A DNA stretch of 64,000 nt from Pomacea canaliculata (GCF_003073045.1 NC_037590.1:43130296-43194295), one strand, 5' to 3'; positions 52,201 to 63,893 are shown, counted from the first letter of the stretch. Notes: a model not told the origin generated them from the letters alone. Program-made: numbers and translations.

Positions 52201-55200
52201 ACTGTCTGCAAATGAAGTGGATGGTTGAAAACAAAGAACTGATGATGGAATAAAGAAACAGATTAGAAAAGATATTTCTGAAAAAGATGGGTTTTGAGAC
52301 CAGATTTAAAAGTTTTAACCATAGACAAAGAAGAGAAAGGGACAGAGAATTCCAAATGGTGGAGCCCAAGAAGGAGGTAAAAAAGCATCTATCAAGTATC
52401 TCTTGTTTGATGCATTGCACAGAGAGGTCAGCACAAGCAGACTGAAGACTTGGATGTTAAGGTGTCAATAGCTCAGACAAGTAAGCTGTGGCAAGGTTGA
52501 AAACAATGCGAGATTGAACTGCCAGCTAGTGAAGCTCATTGAGGAATGGTACAGAATACTCTGATTTATGCCAACAACAAAAAAACAATTAAGTGGCATT
52601 ATTCTCAGCTCTCTGAAGCTTGTCTAGTAGATGGAGAGAAGTAGGGAGAGAAACAAAAAGACACAAAAGCAGACATAAACATTTTGGTGGCAGAAATGGG
52701 CAGGAAGAATTAGATACTATTGATTCTGCAAATCTCAAGGATGATGGACCTGCAGATAGCACTAATGTGAGATTCATTTCACAAGACGAATGACATGTTA
52801 GCGATGACACTAAGATTTTTGACAGTCTGGGAAAGAGAAATGCTTACTAGAAAATGAAACTAGAAAAAGTATAAGTAGAGGATAGCACATATTTCAGTCC
52901 ACTGGCAGAAGCTAACAGAATGACTTCAATTCTGTCTTCATCTTCAGTTTGTTGATTGACATCCATGGTTTTACAGTTTACAGTTTGCTATGTAGTGGTG
53001 AAGACCTGTTGCTTCTAAGCTGAATGAGAAAGTGAATACCTTTTTTTCAACAAACACATGAACCTGATTAACAAAACAACTCTAGTTCTAAAAGATGGAA
53101 GTTGATATCATACACACCTGCCTCAGAAATCATGGTTGCTAGAAGTTTACAAACTATTGACCCACGTTTGCGCATCTTGCTTTGTTTGGAATATGGCAAA
53201 TATGGAATGACCCCAATGATATTTCGTGCTGAGCTTGTTTTACAAGCATAGGCACAAATCAGCAACTCCATGACATCATTGTTGACATCCCTGTTTGAAA
53301 AAAAAATAAAGAAGGATTTAAATAGTCATATTATAAATTTCTATCCCTAGCAATTTTTGTTAGTCTGTCGATATAAGCATAACAGTAACATCCAGATTTC
53401 AGTGTGAAACACTGACTTAAGCTACACAGTTTAATATGCTTGCTACCATTAGCTTTGGTATGACCAGCAATGTAGGATTTGTTTTCCCGAAACAGAGCAT
53501 AAGAAATGTGAGTATCTAATTAAACAAGTATTATTCATTAATAAGAAACGATACAGTTAAGCCATGGCTTGACAAATTACAAATCATAAACAAGCAAAAC
53601 AGAAGTAAGAAATATGTGCATACAAGTCTCATGTGCCTGGTAAATAAATGAATCACCACCTAGACCTTTAAATTATATGTGCAGCAGAAATTAACATTAA
53701 AAACACCCTGCTTTGCAATGAGTTGTACCTACTTGGTTCCAGTTTGTAATATATAAATATCTTTCCCTCTAATGGATTCTTTTATTTCAACAATAGTTTC
53801 TGAAAAAAAGAAAAAAGGCTGTTTTAGCATGACAGCTACAAATGTTTTCCTTCTTTTAAATTACATATCACAAGTCAGCCTCAATAACTGGATATATAGA
53901 ATGATAACGAGTAATAAAATGATGAGAAAGTAAGTTATATAATAAAATGTAATCACGGGTATCTACAAAGGAAACATACGGATTGATCCAATCAGACCAC
54001 TGGGCTACAACTGCAGTTGGCTCTACTATGGTTATTCAACTACTATGAACAAAAATCAACTTAAAATTACATGATTGTAAAAAAACTAAAATTTTATATA
54101 TATATATAGAAAGCTATAATATATACATTTATAATAGATCTAATAATATATAATGAACAAGTTCCAAAAGTAATACTTAAAGCTGGAGTCTTAAAAATAA
54201 AAAAAACCAACATAGTGATTACAATACAGACAGTTCTGATCATTAACAGTAACATTACTAAATGTAAATGTATACTGCATGTTGTAAAAGCAAAATAGGA
54301 TATCTCTCTTTAACTGGTCTGGTTCTGTCAAGCAAAAACAACAAACCCCAACTCAAGACAGTAGCACTATGAATATTTACACAGTTTTAAAATGCATAAA
54401 TTCTGTTTATATACCTCTGTTTGGCTTGTGGTAGATAGAAACATCTGCAAGCTTGATGTCTAGTTTGCTGAGAAAGAAAAGTGACCAGTAATGTAAACTG
54501 ATCAAGTAAAAAGCCTCAAACTTCTAAATCTACATTTACTGCTGGTGAAGATAAACGAAAACTGTAAGTACTATTTTTTTCATCAGATGGTAAAATGAAA
54601 AAGTAACCTCCATGGTATACAATAGCTAAATATGTAAAGCCCACTTTAACAAGTGGGTGCATCCTCAACATGCTGCATGTGAAAAACTACAGACAGCCAA
54701 CAGTCAACTTTACAAGCATCAGTAAACAGGGTAAACATAAAATGTGCATGGATGAAAATAAACAATTTCTTAAAGAGTTAGCAGAGACACATGTTTGATC
54801 AAGCAAGATATTTCTTAAAGAGATGGGTTTTGAGGATGGATTTCAAAGCTTCAAAAGCAGAGTTCAAAGAGAAAGGGGCAGAGAATTCCAAACAAAGGGG
54901 ATGAGAAGAAGTGTTTGCTGACATTTTTATCCCCAATGCTTTACTATAGACAATGAACAGAAAGATGGTACAGTCATTCTGTACTTAAAACCTCCCCCCA
55001 CCACCCACTTTGTTAAATACACTGGCATTACTGATCAATGTTGCCTTGGAATGGAAATAGGTGCACACATACCTGTGTATGCACAGGGATATAAAAGAAT
55101 GTAATGGGTTCCTCAATGACATGAATAGTTTTCAACAAATGTCTCTCTTAACACAATCTCCCTATTCCTGTCTTTAAGTTAAAAATTATGAAAGTAAATA

Positions 55201-55749
55201 AAATTTCTAATACAATTAAATTCCCTCTAAAAGCATAAAAATTTGTGATGTGATTGCTTTCATCCTATTTTATGACACAGTAGTTTAAGAGATGCTGTTA
55301 AATTCAAAGCAATTTTTCTAACGCTCTTCTGAGAAAATTTTAATTTGGAACAGGTGCATGTGTTGACAATATCACGAGCCTAAATGTAGATGTGTTCAAT
55401 ACTGCCACATCCACAGCACAAAAGAACATTTGCCAGAGAATGGATGGACTTTTTAGTCTTTTAAGCACAACAACGATTTTCTCCTCTTTTCTTTGTTAGC
55501 GACAAAAGTACAGCATTTACATAAATTTCCACCTTAAATTGATAGCGTTCATGTTTTGTACTACTTTGTCCGGGAGACAGCGATGAGCATCGCCTACAAT
55601 GCACAAGCCAGCGAAGGCATGGAGGGGAATTTCAAGACTTAATATTAAAATAATCCCTACTTTGCAACAAGCTGACCAAGCTCTGGATGTGAATTGCCTG
55701 CAAGTAGTATCATGGGGCCCTTCGTCTCTGGTATTGTCATGGAGCTCAT
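46248..55749 (-). CDS. PRPSAP: PRPP synthetase-associated protein (PRPSAP, PAP39/41 type)
   Basis: Nine exons, in transcript order with consistent phases: 55749-55661, 54467-54415, 53799-53733, 53290-53118, 50942-50827, 50135-49922, 49503-49448, 47177-47031 and 46406-46248. They total 1,074 nt and 357 aa, against 356 for human PRPSAP1. The start is ATG 55749 ([11 protein letters not shown], then [10 protein letters not shown]). Clear blocks are [72 protein letters not shown] and [19 protein letters not shown]; the protein ends [10 protein letters not shown]. The acidic insert [17 protein letters not shown] and [11 protein letters not shown], where catalytic PRPS has VDDMADTCGT, mark it as the associated, non-catalytic type. 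PAPs bind and restrain PRPP synthetase, which makes PRPP for nucleotide synthesis in the cytosol. The introns carry several LINE fragments and a MITE. It is divergent from NTHL1. Confidence 0.97.
47890..48460 (-). mobile_element. LINE 3'-end fragment in a PRPSAP intron
   Basis: Read on the minus strand, about 48110-48240 encodes [20 protein letters not shown] followed by [10 protein letters not shown], the ending typical of many LINE reverse transcriptases. Downstream sequence ends in an ATT-rich tail near 47900-47915. Sequence to about 48460 resembles a widespread animal interspersed repeat. It is 5'-truncated and inactive. Confidence 0.55.
50526..50669. mobile_element. hAT-type MITE, 144 bp, with perfect 8-bp target duplication
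   Basis: The element begins CAGGGCCGTGCTTAG and ends TAAGAACGGGCCTG, imperfect terminal inverted repeats of about 15 bp. It is flanked by identical CATGACAT octamers at 50518-50525 and 50670-50677. An 8-bp duplication with CAGGG termini is diagnostic of hAT-superfamily insertions. The interior is GC-rich and repeats GGGCCCCGC words. It has no coding capacity and lies in a PRPSAP intron. Confidence 0.88.
51250..51985 (-). mobile_element. LINE fragment, RT C-terminal part, in a PRPSAP intron
   Basis: A minus-strand frame at 51973-51758 reads [13 protein letters not shown]...[19 protein letters not shown], matching the conserved YLG block and following helix of LINE reverse transcriptases. A second frame at 51598-51281 could be the next C-terminal stretch. 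Frame breaks separate them. A poly-T/A tract at 51897-51916 disrupts the first frame. Clade not assigned. Confidence 0.5.
52240..52580 (-). mobile_element. LINE 3'-end fragment of a recurrent family
   Basis: The minus strand encodes [13 protein letters not shown] and, after a frame break, a stretch like [15 protein letters not shown] at about 52255-52380. This is the same WNSLP/FKxxLKTxLF ending as in the copies near 48180 and 54850. It is inactive and lies in a PRPSAP intron. Confidence 0.5.
54780..54930 (-). mobile_element. Short LINE 3'-end fragment
   Basis: The minus strand encodes [10 protein letters not shown] and then, out of frame, an [16 protein letters not shown] ending. It closely parallels the copy at 52240-52580. 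The fragment is only about 150 bp with unclear borders. Confidence 0.45.
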
Positions 55750-56086
55750 GGTTCTCCGTTTTAACTCTAGTTTTGGATTAAGGACTAGTTTTATCACTTG
55801 CTATCATTTGTTACCTTGACCTTACAGCACTTACCACAGTTAGGCTAAACCCTGCATCAAAATATGCCACTTTTTAAAGATATATGGATAGTTGAACATA
55901 AATTCAATTTATTAAATTATTATTTTGGAAAAATCTTAAATAATTTATTATGTGACTTAAATCAAGAGTTAGCTTCCTCTGGGTGCAGCTCCCGCCAAGT
56001 AAGGCAAATGGATATCGCACGTGGTTAACTCCTGAGTGCTTCGTGCCTGTAGATCGTTTGTAAAGAACTGTATGCATGCTGTTTAA
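55750..56086. promoter_or_regulatory. Divergent promoter region of PRPSAP and NTHL1
   Basis: The start codons face away from each other across 337 bp (PRPSAP 55749 minus, NTHL1 56087 plus). Both genes are intact, so both core promoters probably lie in or next to this segment. It is AT-rich with no CpG island feature and no TATA box that I would place. A shared promoter is inferred from spacing. Confidence 0.6.
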
Positions 56087-59000
56087 ATGTCTCAGTCGAA
56101 GTACTTTACACGCCAAAAACTAAGAGAATGCACTTTCACTACAAAATCTGTCAAAAAAAGGCAAGGCGAACATGTGGAAAGTGGCAGTGCAAATCTGAAG
56201 ACTCATGTTGCTCCCAAGAGAAAGAAACAAATGGTTGACAATAATCACAGCAGCTATGAACAAATCTTAAAAGTTAAGACTCACGGAAAGAGTACAGTCC
56301 AAGAGTCTTCTACGACCAAAACTAAAGAGCCGTCAATATGGAAAGAGCAGCTAGCAAATATTAAAGAGATGCGCCGACACAGGGACGCTCCCGTTGATTC
56401 AATGGGGTGCGACGTTATTAGTGACAAGCAAGCTTCGCCTGAGGTAAACTGAGTATTTGAAATTTTTTTTTCATAATAACATTGATTTTTTTAAAAAAAT
56501 CTGTATTTGCATTAACTATTTTGCAAGCCTGTTTATTTTTGTGCCCCTCTGCTTGCTTAGATTGATCAACTAAGTTCCATGTGACTGTGATCTGTGGTTT
56601 TTTCCAAAATTTCCAAACTGCTGTAAGACCTCACCACGCCACTTTCGTTCTATTCTGCAAACCACTTGTACTTCTTCGTAATATTTATGATTTTAGTATG
56701 TACATTTATTGTTTCTCTATCAGACATATAGGTATCAAGTATTACTTTCATTGATGCTATCAAGTCAGACCAAGGATGAAGTGACATCTGCGGCATTGAA
56801 GCGTCTTCAAGTCCATGGTTGCACTATGGAAAACATTCTGAAGACTTCTGATAATGCCCTTGGCGAGATTATCTGTCCAGTTGGGTTTTGGAGGGTAAGT
56901 ATAAGACTAGGACAAGTACATAAAACATTTTTTTATTATTGGGTGTGTAGACTAAAGTTAAAATTTCACAATCTCTTTAAAAATAAGGATTTCCTGGTTT
57001 TGAATGCTTTCAAAATCAAGTTTCTAGGTTAATGTTAAAGAAGGTTATGAATTTTGGAAAAATAAATTTTAAAAAAAATTTTCTTTTTAAAAAAGGCTGT
57101 TTCAAAATTATTTGATATTTTAATGCCTTTAGCAAGTTGCCAGAGTTCTTGTTGGGCTAAATATTCCAGTGATACATTCATGAGATTAATCCAGCATGCA
57201 TAATCACAATATCTTGTGTGTAACTATTATTACAGGCTCTTTTATATGCAATTCACATATCAGAGTCATACTATTTTAATATGCTGGCTCACCCTTTCTT
57301 ATTAAATCAGCTAAATTTATGAAATGCAAGATATATCTCATTTATGCTTTAAAGGCCGAAGTTTTGTGTCCGGAGGAAAGACAGTGGTATCGCCCGTGCG
57401 AGGGAAGGTAGGAGTACACGCGGTGCTATTTGTGTCCAGTCGTCTCAAATTACTACTGTACCTGGACAAAGGCGGGGTAGAGATCAGAGACACCGCCGAG
57501 TAGCCTGGCCATAAAACGTCTTCCTTACCCGACCATTGTACTTGCCGCAGGGTCTGAGCGCTGAGGCGAAACGGCTTCTATGTGAACCTACTGTCACAGG
57601 CTAAGGCAATGCAATGTCTTTCTGAGCCGAGTACTTGGTGTTGGAGTACACGGGGTCAGTACCAGCGGTCAGTCTTCCCTAATTGCTACCCTGGCCCCGA
57701 GGCAAAGTGGAGATCGCAAGCGATAAACCGAGCCTAAAACGTCTTTCTCAGCCGAGTACTTGGTGTTGGCGGTTAGAAAGCTGAAGTGAAACGGTTTCCA
57801 ACTGAACACACTGTCAGAGGGTTAGGACTGAATGTATTCTCCACCAACAAACAAAACTAGAATATACAAAGAAGAGAAGAATGAACAGCGAAAATGACAC
57901 GAACATAAAAACAACTGAATTTTCAAACAAAATCAGTGGCTGGAGGCACTGTCATACAGATTGATACATAACAAAGCAAAATCACCAGTATAACAATGGA
58001 AGCACAGAATTTAACACTATTACTGATCCTTCAATGGATATCACAGAATAACAAACATGTAAAGTGAACAAGATAAAAATCAGCTGTAACATACGAGTGG
58101 GTCTTGCAGTTTTAGACTGGAAGGAACATGTCTATATAGACAATACATTTATCGGTGTGGAGCTGTACCGTGGTAACAGCAATTCAGTTTTGAAAGTACA
58201 AACATTGATGGTAAATTATTATCTCATTAATCAATTTGTTATTTAAATTATATTATTAATTTCCAAATCTTCATCAGAACTACTGTCTGTTTCAATTAAT
58301 ATATTTTCCTCATGTTCGGAATCGAATTTGTATTGCTCAACGACACATCTCCAGATATCCTCTACTAAATTATAAGTTTTCTTTTTTAAAGTGCGTTGTC
58401 CAAGCTGTCTCCGATTGTGCTGTACACTTGCTTTGTTGTAATTTGAAGTAGAGTCTCTATCAACATGTTCATTCCAGTCTAAAACAGCGAGGCCCATGCG
58501 CATGTCATAGTGCATCGTGTTTTTAATATGAACACGCTTAGGCAGATACATCAGACATATATTATTAAAACTTTCAACATAAAATGTGTCCCTAGACAGC
58601 ACGTAATCCTCAGGATGTTTATACAAAACATGGCCGTGTAGAAAGTCGCTCAGCAGCTTGACAGCAGCAGGATCAGTCAGCACTATTAGGGATGGTATAT
58701 ATAGCGATTGCCTGCAAGGTGAGGCTAGGTTACACTTGTCATGGATGTTTTGGAAATGTGTAATACATCCATCCAACAAGTGCCTAAGTCTCACAGGGTC
58801 GCCATCGCAATGATCTATACACCAGTACACATGATCTCTGACCTGCTGTCTTGTCGCTGAGCTGAGGATTTAAAATGCGGTTGTCTTTGTGTTTGTGTCA
58901 TTTCCGCTGTTCATCTCTTTCTCCCTTATTTTTATTTTTATTTCATGGAGAATACATTCAATTGTCGGTCCTAACCCTGACAGTATGTTCAGTTGCAAAC

Positions 59001-61934
59001 CGTTTCACTCCAGCTTTCTAACCGCCGAAAACCAAGTACTCGGCTGAGAAAGACGTTTTAGGCTCGGTTTATCGCTTGCGATCTCCACTTTGCCTCGGGG
59101 CCAGGGTAGCAATTAGGGAAGACTGACCGCTGGTACTGACCCCGTGTACTCCTACCTTCCCTCGCACGGGCGAAACCATTTGAAAACACGCCCATTTCGA
59201 CTTCGGCCTTTAAGCAAAATAATTCTTATGTGTCTCAAGACAGAAAGGTATTATGTCAAAGCTTAGGTTCAGTTTGAGGGTTTATGGCAGTCTGCTGACA
59301 CTTGCATGAGACAGACATAATCATGCAGGATATACACATATGCACACTTAACAGTGTCAAAAATATAAAGGAATGCAGAGATAGGTGTATGGTAAAGAAA
59401 GGAGCTGCCAGGGTAGACCAATTACAGTAGTTATTTCAAAAACTGATAGGTTTTAAGGCCAGACCAAAAAGTATCACCAGTTGGCATGCACGTCAACAGT
59501 CCAGATGAGAGCATCCTCACAAATAAAATCATTCTGGCAATTATGTTCATGGAACACAGTGACATCTGCTTGGGAGTGATTAAGACTAAGGTACAAGAAT
59601 TAATCATCACAGGAATAACTGCCAGTGTTGGTGAACTCTCTAGCAGCCACTGTGAAGCAGTCAACATCATTTCTTCTTTGATCAGCAGAGAACATGGCAG
59701 TCATAATAATACTGTGAATTTGTATAGTGCCATATCCCATTCCATGGGCAGGCTTGTGGGGCTTTGAAGAAAAAAAGACACGCATACACCTGTACCATAA
59801 CAGAATGCCATATGAGATGTGTAGGGAAAGATGTGTAGCCAGAAACTTCTCCCAGTGTGCACAGTTCATTAGAAAATTTAATACAGGTTGTAAATGTTCC
59901 TCTCCATACCACAGATCCGGGTCATAGACTGGATCTAATGTGTAGAAAGATTTTTGTTGGTACTCATTTGCTGCAGAAAGCCTATTTGAAAAACCAAACT
60001 GAGTTGAGAAGCTGTTGAAAGAGAAACAATGCAAATCCAGTGATACAATAATTTCTAAATGTTAAACTGTTTTATGACGCGGCCCAAAAACAAACGCTTT
60101 AATTTTAGTGAAATAAAATTGTCAAAACACTGTGATAATGTTTAGTAGAAAATACAACGGAAGTAGATGTATGCAAATGTGGTAGTGTAAGTTGCAACAA
60201 CTTTTCACACATTGAGATGTGCAAGACTTACAGATCTGTCGATCAGATTGGCAAAGTCATTAATCTGTAATGAAAGCAGATCAAGATATAACTGGAAAAT
60301 TATTGTAGATATCTAGGTAGCTAGGATCTACATGATCATAGAGCAGGGAGGATTAAGTGTGACCTCACCGGTAAACTGCACCAGGAAAAAACCATTATGG
60401 CAAGATAAATAATGCAGGCAATCGATGGTGGGAAGTCACCTTGAGATGATGTGTAGATAAAAACGGTCTGGTGCAGACAACAATCAAACAATGTAGATGA
60501 GTGGTAAATGCACACAAAGTACAGATCAATAGCAATCACTTTCAACCAGTTAAGCGAATGGACATCACTTGTAGTATATCCCCAAACAGTGAAGTTAAGC
60601 ACATACAAGCAACACAACTTCCGATACTTGTGGGTGGAGCAACAGTAATTATTTTATGTATTTTGCTGATGGAGTGGTAGGCTGTTGTAAAATATTAATA
60701 CAGCAGTTCTTGTATTCTGTATTAAGAAACTTTCAATTTTTGTAACCATGGTGTAAATAAGTCTTCAAAAACATCAGTACTTGTAATTTTCCACGTCATG
60801 TCTTATGCAGAAAAAAGTTCAGTACATAAAGAAGACTACAGCCATCTTGCAGAAGGAATACAATGGTGACATTCCAGATACTGTGACAAAGCTCTGTGCA
60901 CTACCTGGAATTGGACCTAAGATGGCACATCTGATTATGAAATGTGCATGGAATGAAATCACAGGAATCGGTGTTGATACACATGTGCATCGCATATCAA
61001 ACCGTTTAGGGTGGGTGCAAACTAAGCACCCTGAAGAAACTAGGAAGGCACTTGAAGATTGGTTGCCAAGGTATATCTTTTTAATATACTGAGTCTATTT
61101 TTTTCTCCTAACCTTTCAGATGTTAGAGGCATTGTGAGCATGTGATACATGATTTCTGAATCTATCATCTACTAGTTTTGAACAAAAAAATATGAATAAC
61201 ATTTATGTAGTTTTTAAAACATCCCCAGCTGCAGTTCTAAAAAGATTTCCAGGGCTTCTGCTAAGGCTAAATTCTTTGGGGTCCCAGGGACCCCTTCAGA
61301 TTTTTAAGGGGTCCCTGTTCTTCGCCCAAATTTGGAGGGGGCCCCATTGACGAAAATTGAAGGGGTCCTCCGAACTTTTAATGCGTACTGTACGCAATTT
61401 TTTGCATAAGCAGAGGCCCTGGATTTCTCTTCTCACTGTAAACTATAGCATGTGAATATTTGTGAAAAGTGCCAGTATGTGCATGTTATCTAAATCTCAT
61501 ACTATCAGCAATTTTGTGTGTGTATCGAGATAAGATATAAATGATTTTCCAAGCTATAAGCATTCTTTGCTTCTGTTTTTCTTTACTTTTATCCTGCTCA
61601 GCTTGATTTAAATGATCTTGCATTATGGGATACATAGTTTCTTTGATTTTCTAGGTCAAATCATGCCACTATCACTGAATTTACTCTGATTTATGAAACT
61701 TGTTTTGTTTTATACTTCAGTCAGTTAATGATTAAAAGCATGTTTTATTTGTTCCCCCTTTGTGACACTTTGTGCCCATGGACATTTTTCAGAGAATGTT
61801 GGCAAGACATCAATCATCTGCTGGTTGGTTTTGGACAACAGATCTGTCAGCCAGTAACCCCTAAGTGCAAAGGATGTCTCAACAAATTGACCTGCCCATT
61901 TGCTCAGTCGTTGCCTTCAGACAAAGTAAATTGA
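56087..61934 (+). CDS. NTHL1: NTHL1, endonuclease III-like DNA glycosylase/AP lyase
   Basis: Four exons: 56087-56443, 56724-56894, 60811-61070 and 61793-61934. They total 930 nt and 309 aa, near the human length. The N-terminal 100 residues are basic and variable, with a possible nuclear signal PKRKKQ. Next come [21 protein letters not shown] and [18 protein letters not shown], then [10 protein letters not shown]. The helix-hairpin-helix reads [10 protein letters not shown] with the predicted catalytic Lys213, followed by VDTHVHR with Asp232. The [4Fe-4S] cluster motif C281-x6-C288-x2-C291-x5-C297 is complete. The enzyme removes oxidised pyrimidines such as thymine glycol and cleaves the abasic strand, starting base excision repair in nucleus and mitochondria. 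The 3.9-kb second intron holds a large TTAA-flanked transposon. A candidate ATTAAA signal lies near 62075. All key residues are intact, so the gene looks functional. Confidence 0.97.
57353..59209. mobile_element. TTAA-flanked DNA transposon with long inverted-repeat arms (Kolobok-like?)
   Basis: The outer ends are AGGCCGAAG and CTTCGGCCT, each followed outward by TTAA (57349-57352 and 59210-59213). The right arm (58947-59209, about 263 bp) is mirrored by parts of the left arm (57353-57842, about 490 bp). Shared words include CGCCCGTGCGAGGGAAGG, GTACTTGGT and GGTTAGGAC. The left arm has an internal duplication of the GAGTACTTGGTGTTGG block. A transposase-like minus-strand ORF lies inside. TTAA duplication is known for piggyBac and Kolobok; the ends lack piggyBac's CCC start, so Kolobok is my preferred inference. 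Confidence 0.75.
58243..58860 (-). pseudogene. Truncated transposase-like ORF inside the TTAA element
   Basis: About 200 codons are open on the minus strand, bounded upstream by a stop near 58869 and ending at 58243. The protein begins [19 protein letters not shown] and contains [26 protein letters not shown] and [14 protein letters not shown]. The last two resemble a family of long uncharacterised transposase-like animal proteins known to me by the pattern ...E-FxS...YxPKR...LAxLDxN. It ends in an acidic tail ([11 protein letters not shown]). The N-terminal DNA-binding and catalytic parts are absent, so the ORF is a remnant. A second partial copy of the GLAVLDW segment lies inverted at about 58096-58140. 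Confidence 0.55.
59420..60060 (-). repeat. Interspersed-repeat debris in NTHL1 intron 2
   Basis: The minus strand at 59431-59470 ends with [11 protein letters not shown], reminiscent of the LINE RT ending seen elsewhere in the window. A GGCACTATACAAATTC-type tail motif lies at 59717-59740. A 144-codon minus-strand frame (60034-59600) crosses the segment and has no recognised domain. I read the region as degraded repeat sequence; borders are approximate. Confidence 0.35.
61250..61421. mobile_element. hAT-like MITE in NTHL1 intron 3
   Basis: The left end CAGGGCTTCTGCTAA and the right end TTATGCAGAGGCCCTG-like sequence (plus: CATAAGCAGAGGCCCTG) form imperfect inverted repeats. The interior has GGGGTCC/GGACCCC-type inverted words that can fold. 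Flanks share GATTTC on both sides, an imperfect target duplication. It has no coding capacity. Its position does not disturb the acceptor at 61792. Confidence 0.65.
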
Positions 61935-63890
61935 AAAAGTGTTGGTGACTCTTGATGTATTTTCTATTATTTATTTTTAAGCCAAAATCTGTTAGCTTTT
62001 TTTGTTGTTGTTTCAGCATTATATATATATTTTTAACTCTTATGAATATTTCAGTGTGGGGTGTTTTCTGCTAATAATTAAAGTTAGCACCCTACATTCT
62101 TTGTTTGTCATATAAAACATGCTTAGGGTTTTCTGAAACTCAGTTGAAGGTTGCCTGTTTTGAACCACAGGATTGCCTACTTGGATTTTTTAATGCCAGA
62201 CTGTTGGGTCAAAGGGTCTTACTATTATTCTTCAGGTTTGTTCCTCTCCACAGTTAAGGGAGAGGGTGGTATCACAGGATCTGGCACGTAATACTGTGTC
62301 AAACACCACATCTAACACAACAGACTTGAATGCCCACCCCCTTTCAAGACTTTGCACTGTTCTAAGGCTATTTTAGGTTGGGGTGGGTTAGGGTTAGAAA
62401 GCGAGATGCATGTGCAGTGTTGACTATGCTGGTAGTCATGGCAACCGCCTGTTCATCTAAAACTCTCATCTGCTAATGTGCTGCCATATTTGTTTCATTT
62501 GCTGCTCTTTTTCCCATTTAAAAAAAAAATTATAGGCCCATAACAAGCACAAAAATCGTGCTATCAAGAATGTAGAATGAAAATGTTTACTTCATTTAAC
62601 ATTTTTTCTTTAAAACAGCAGTAACAATAACAGAAAGTAAAAAGGGGAACAAACTAATTGTTTCTATCATCCTGTAATGAACGTAATGTGGGTCCTGTGC
62701 GCAATGGCTATCTCGTTCATTCATTCTGCTGGCATGCGCCCACACACTTAATTACAACACATTCCTTAAATATAGAAACTTTAGTATGAATCAACAGAAT
62801 ATACTTAAACAAAAAGTGCATACATATATACGTAAAGGAATAGTTATAAGTATCATTCAGATCTTATCTTAAAGCTTAGCTTTCCGGCTCTTCTTCTCCT
62901 CACTGGTCATCAAGGTGATAGTTCCAAGGTTTACAAGTTCACCAGCCAAAGTTCACACTTTCACTAATAAATTCCACTGGTCATACGTCCATCAGTTACA
63001 GTTCACGATTCACCAATAAATTCCTTACATCCAGATACAATAATATTTCAAGTCCCTCGGACCTTTTTTTACGTCTTACACCAGACGGACCTCCATTCGC
63101 TACCACGCCACCGGGAAAAGTGAAGTTTCTTTCTCTGTGTATGCCTTGGTTCGTTTCTGATGGGTTTTTCCTTTCTGTAGAGCATGACCTAAAGGATGAG
63201 GAAGAGAATAGGTTAGTTGAAGATTCTGTTTCATCGATCTCCATCTGTCGGTAACTTGGCTCGTTAAAAGAAAATCTAGAATCTGCGATATCAACTTTCC
63301 GGTAGCAAAAGTCACTCCAGTCACCGTGTGAACGAAAAACAAACCTTTATTTAATATGTAACCGGACTGACCGGCACCCTATCGCTAACACCCTAGCGCC
63401 AAATCAGCCCGTTCCTCTTTTGTCGGTCCATGGAAGAGGACGGGAGTTCCCTAGGAGAATTTTCCTGTCTACAAAAATTCTGGCTCTCGTTAGTCGGGTG
63501 CGTCGCCTAGTTCTTACGTGCCTCGCGTTGTGTTCTTTCTCTTCTATACCTATTTCCATGCGCACCCGAGCTACAGCCGACCTAGGAGCCCACAAAAGAC
63601 CCTGCTTTACCTACTGACTACACGTAAAGTGTCTTTTCAGTCGGTGTGTCAGTTTCGCCGGACCTTCTCGTGTGTTCTCTTCTGCTGCTGTGTCACGACT
63701 ACATACACAGGGACAGTACACAGACTATCACTCGCTGACACTACACGCTCACACAAGTGCTAAAGTTTAAGACATAGATTTATTTACAGAATATATACAT
63801 CTACCAACAAAACAACTACCAAACTTAACCCTAATCCTAACCCTACCTAGCCAAACCTACCGCCTAACTCTGTGGGGTGGGACGCTGAGT
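61935..63890. other. NTHL1 3' flank; no gene recognised
   Basis: No coding family is recognised. The minus-strand frame at 63244-62996 (MEIDETESSTNLF...) and the overlapping 63342-63100 frame show no motif. From about 62870 onward the composition is less AT-rich, which may indicate a repeat or the promoter of a gene beyond the window. Telomere-like CCCTAA words occur at about 63835-63848. Confidence 0.5.
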
Positions 63891-63893
63891 GAT

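Noticed and set aside
46248-55749. Catalytic PRPP synthetase (PRPS1-like)
   Set aside because: The catalytic PRPP-loop sequence is replaced by [10 protein letters not shown] and the PAP-specific acidic insert is present.
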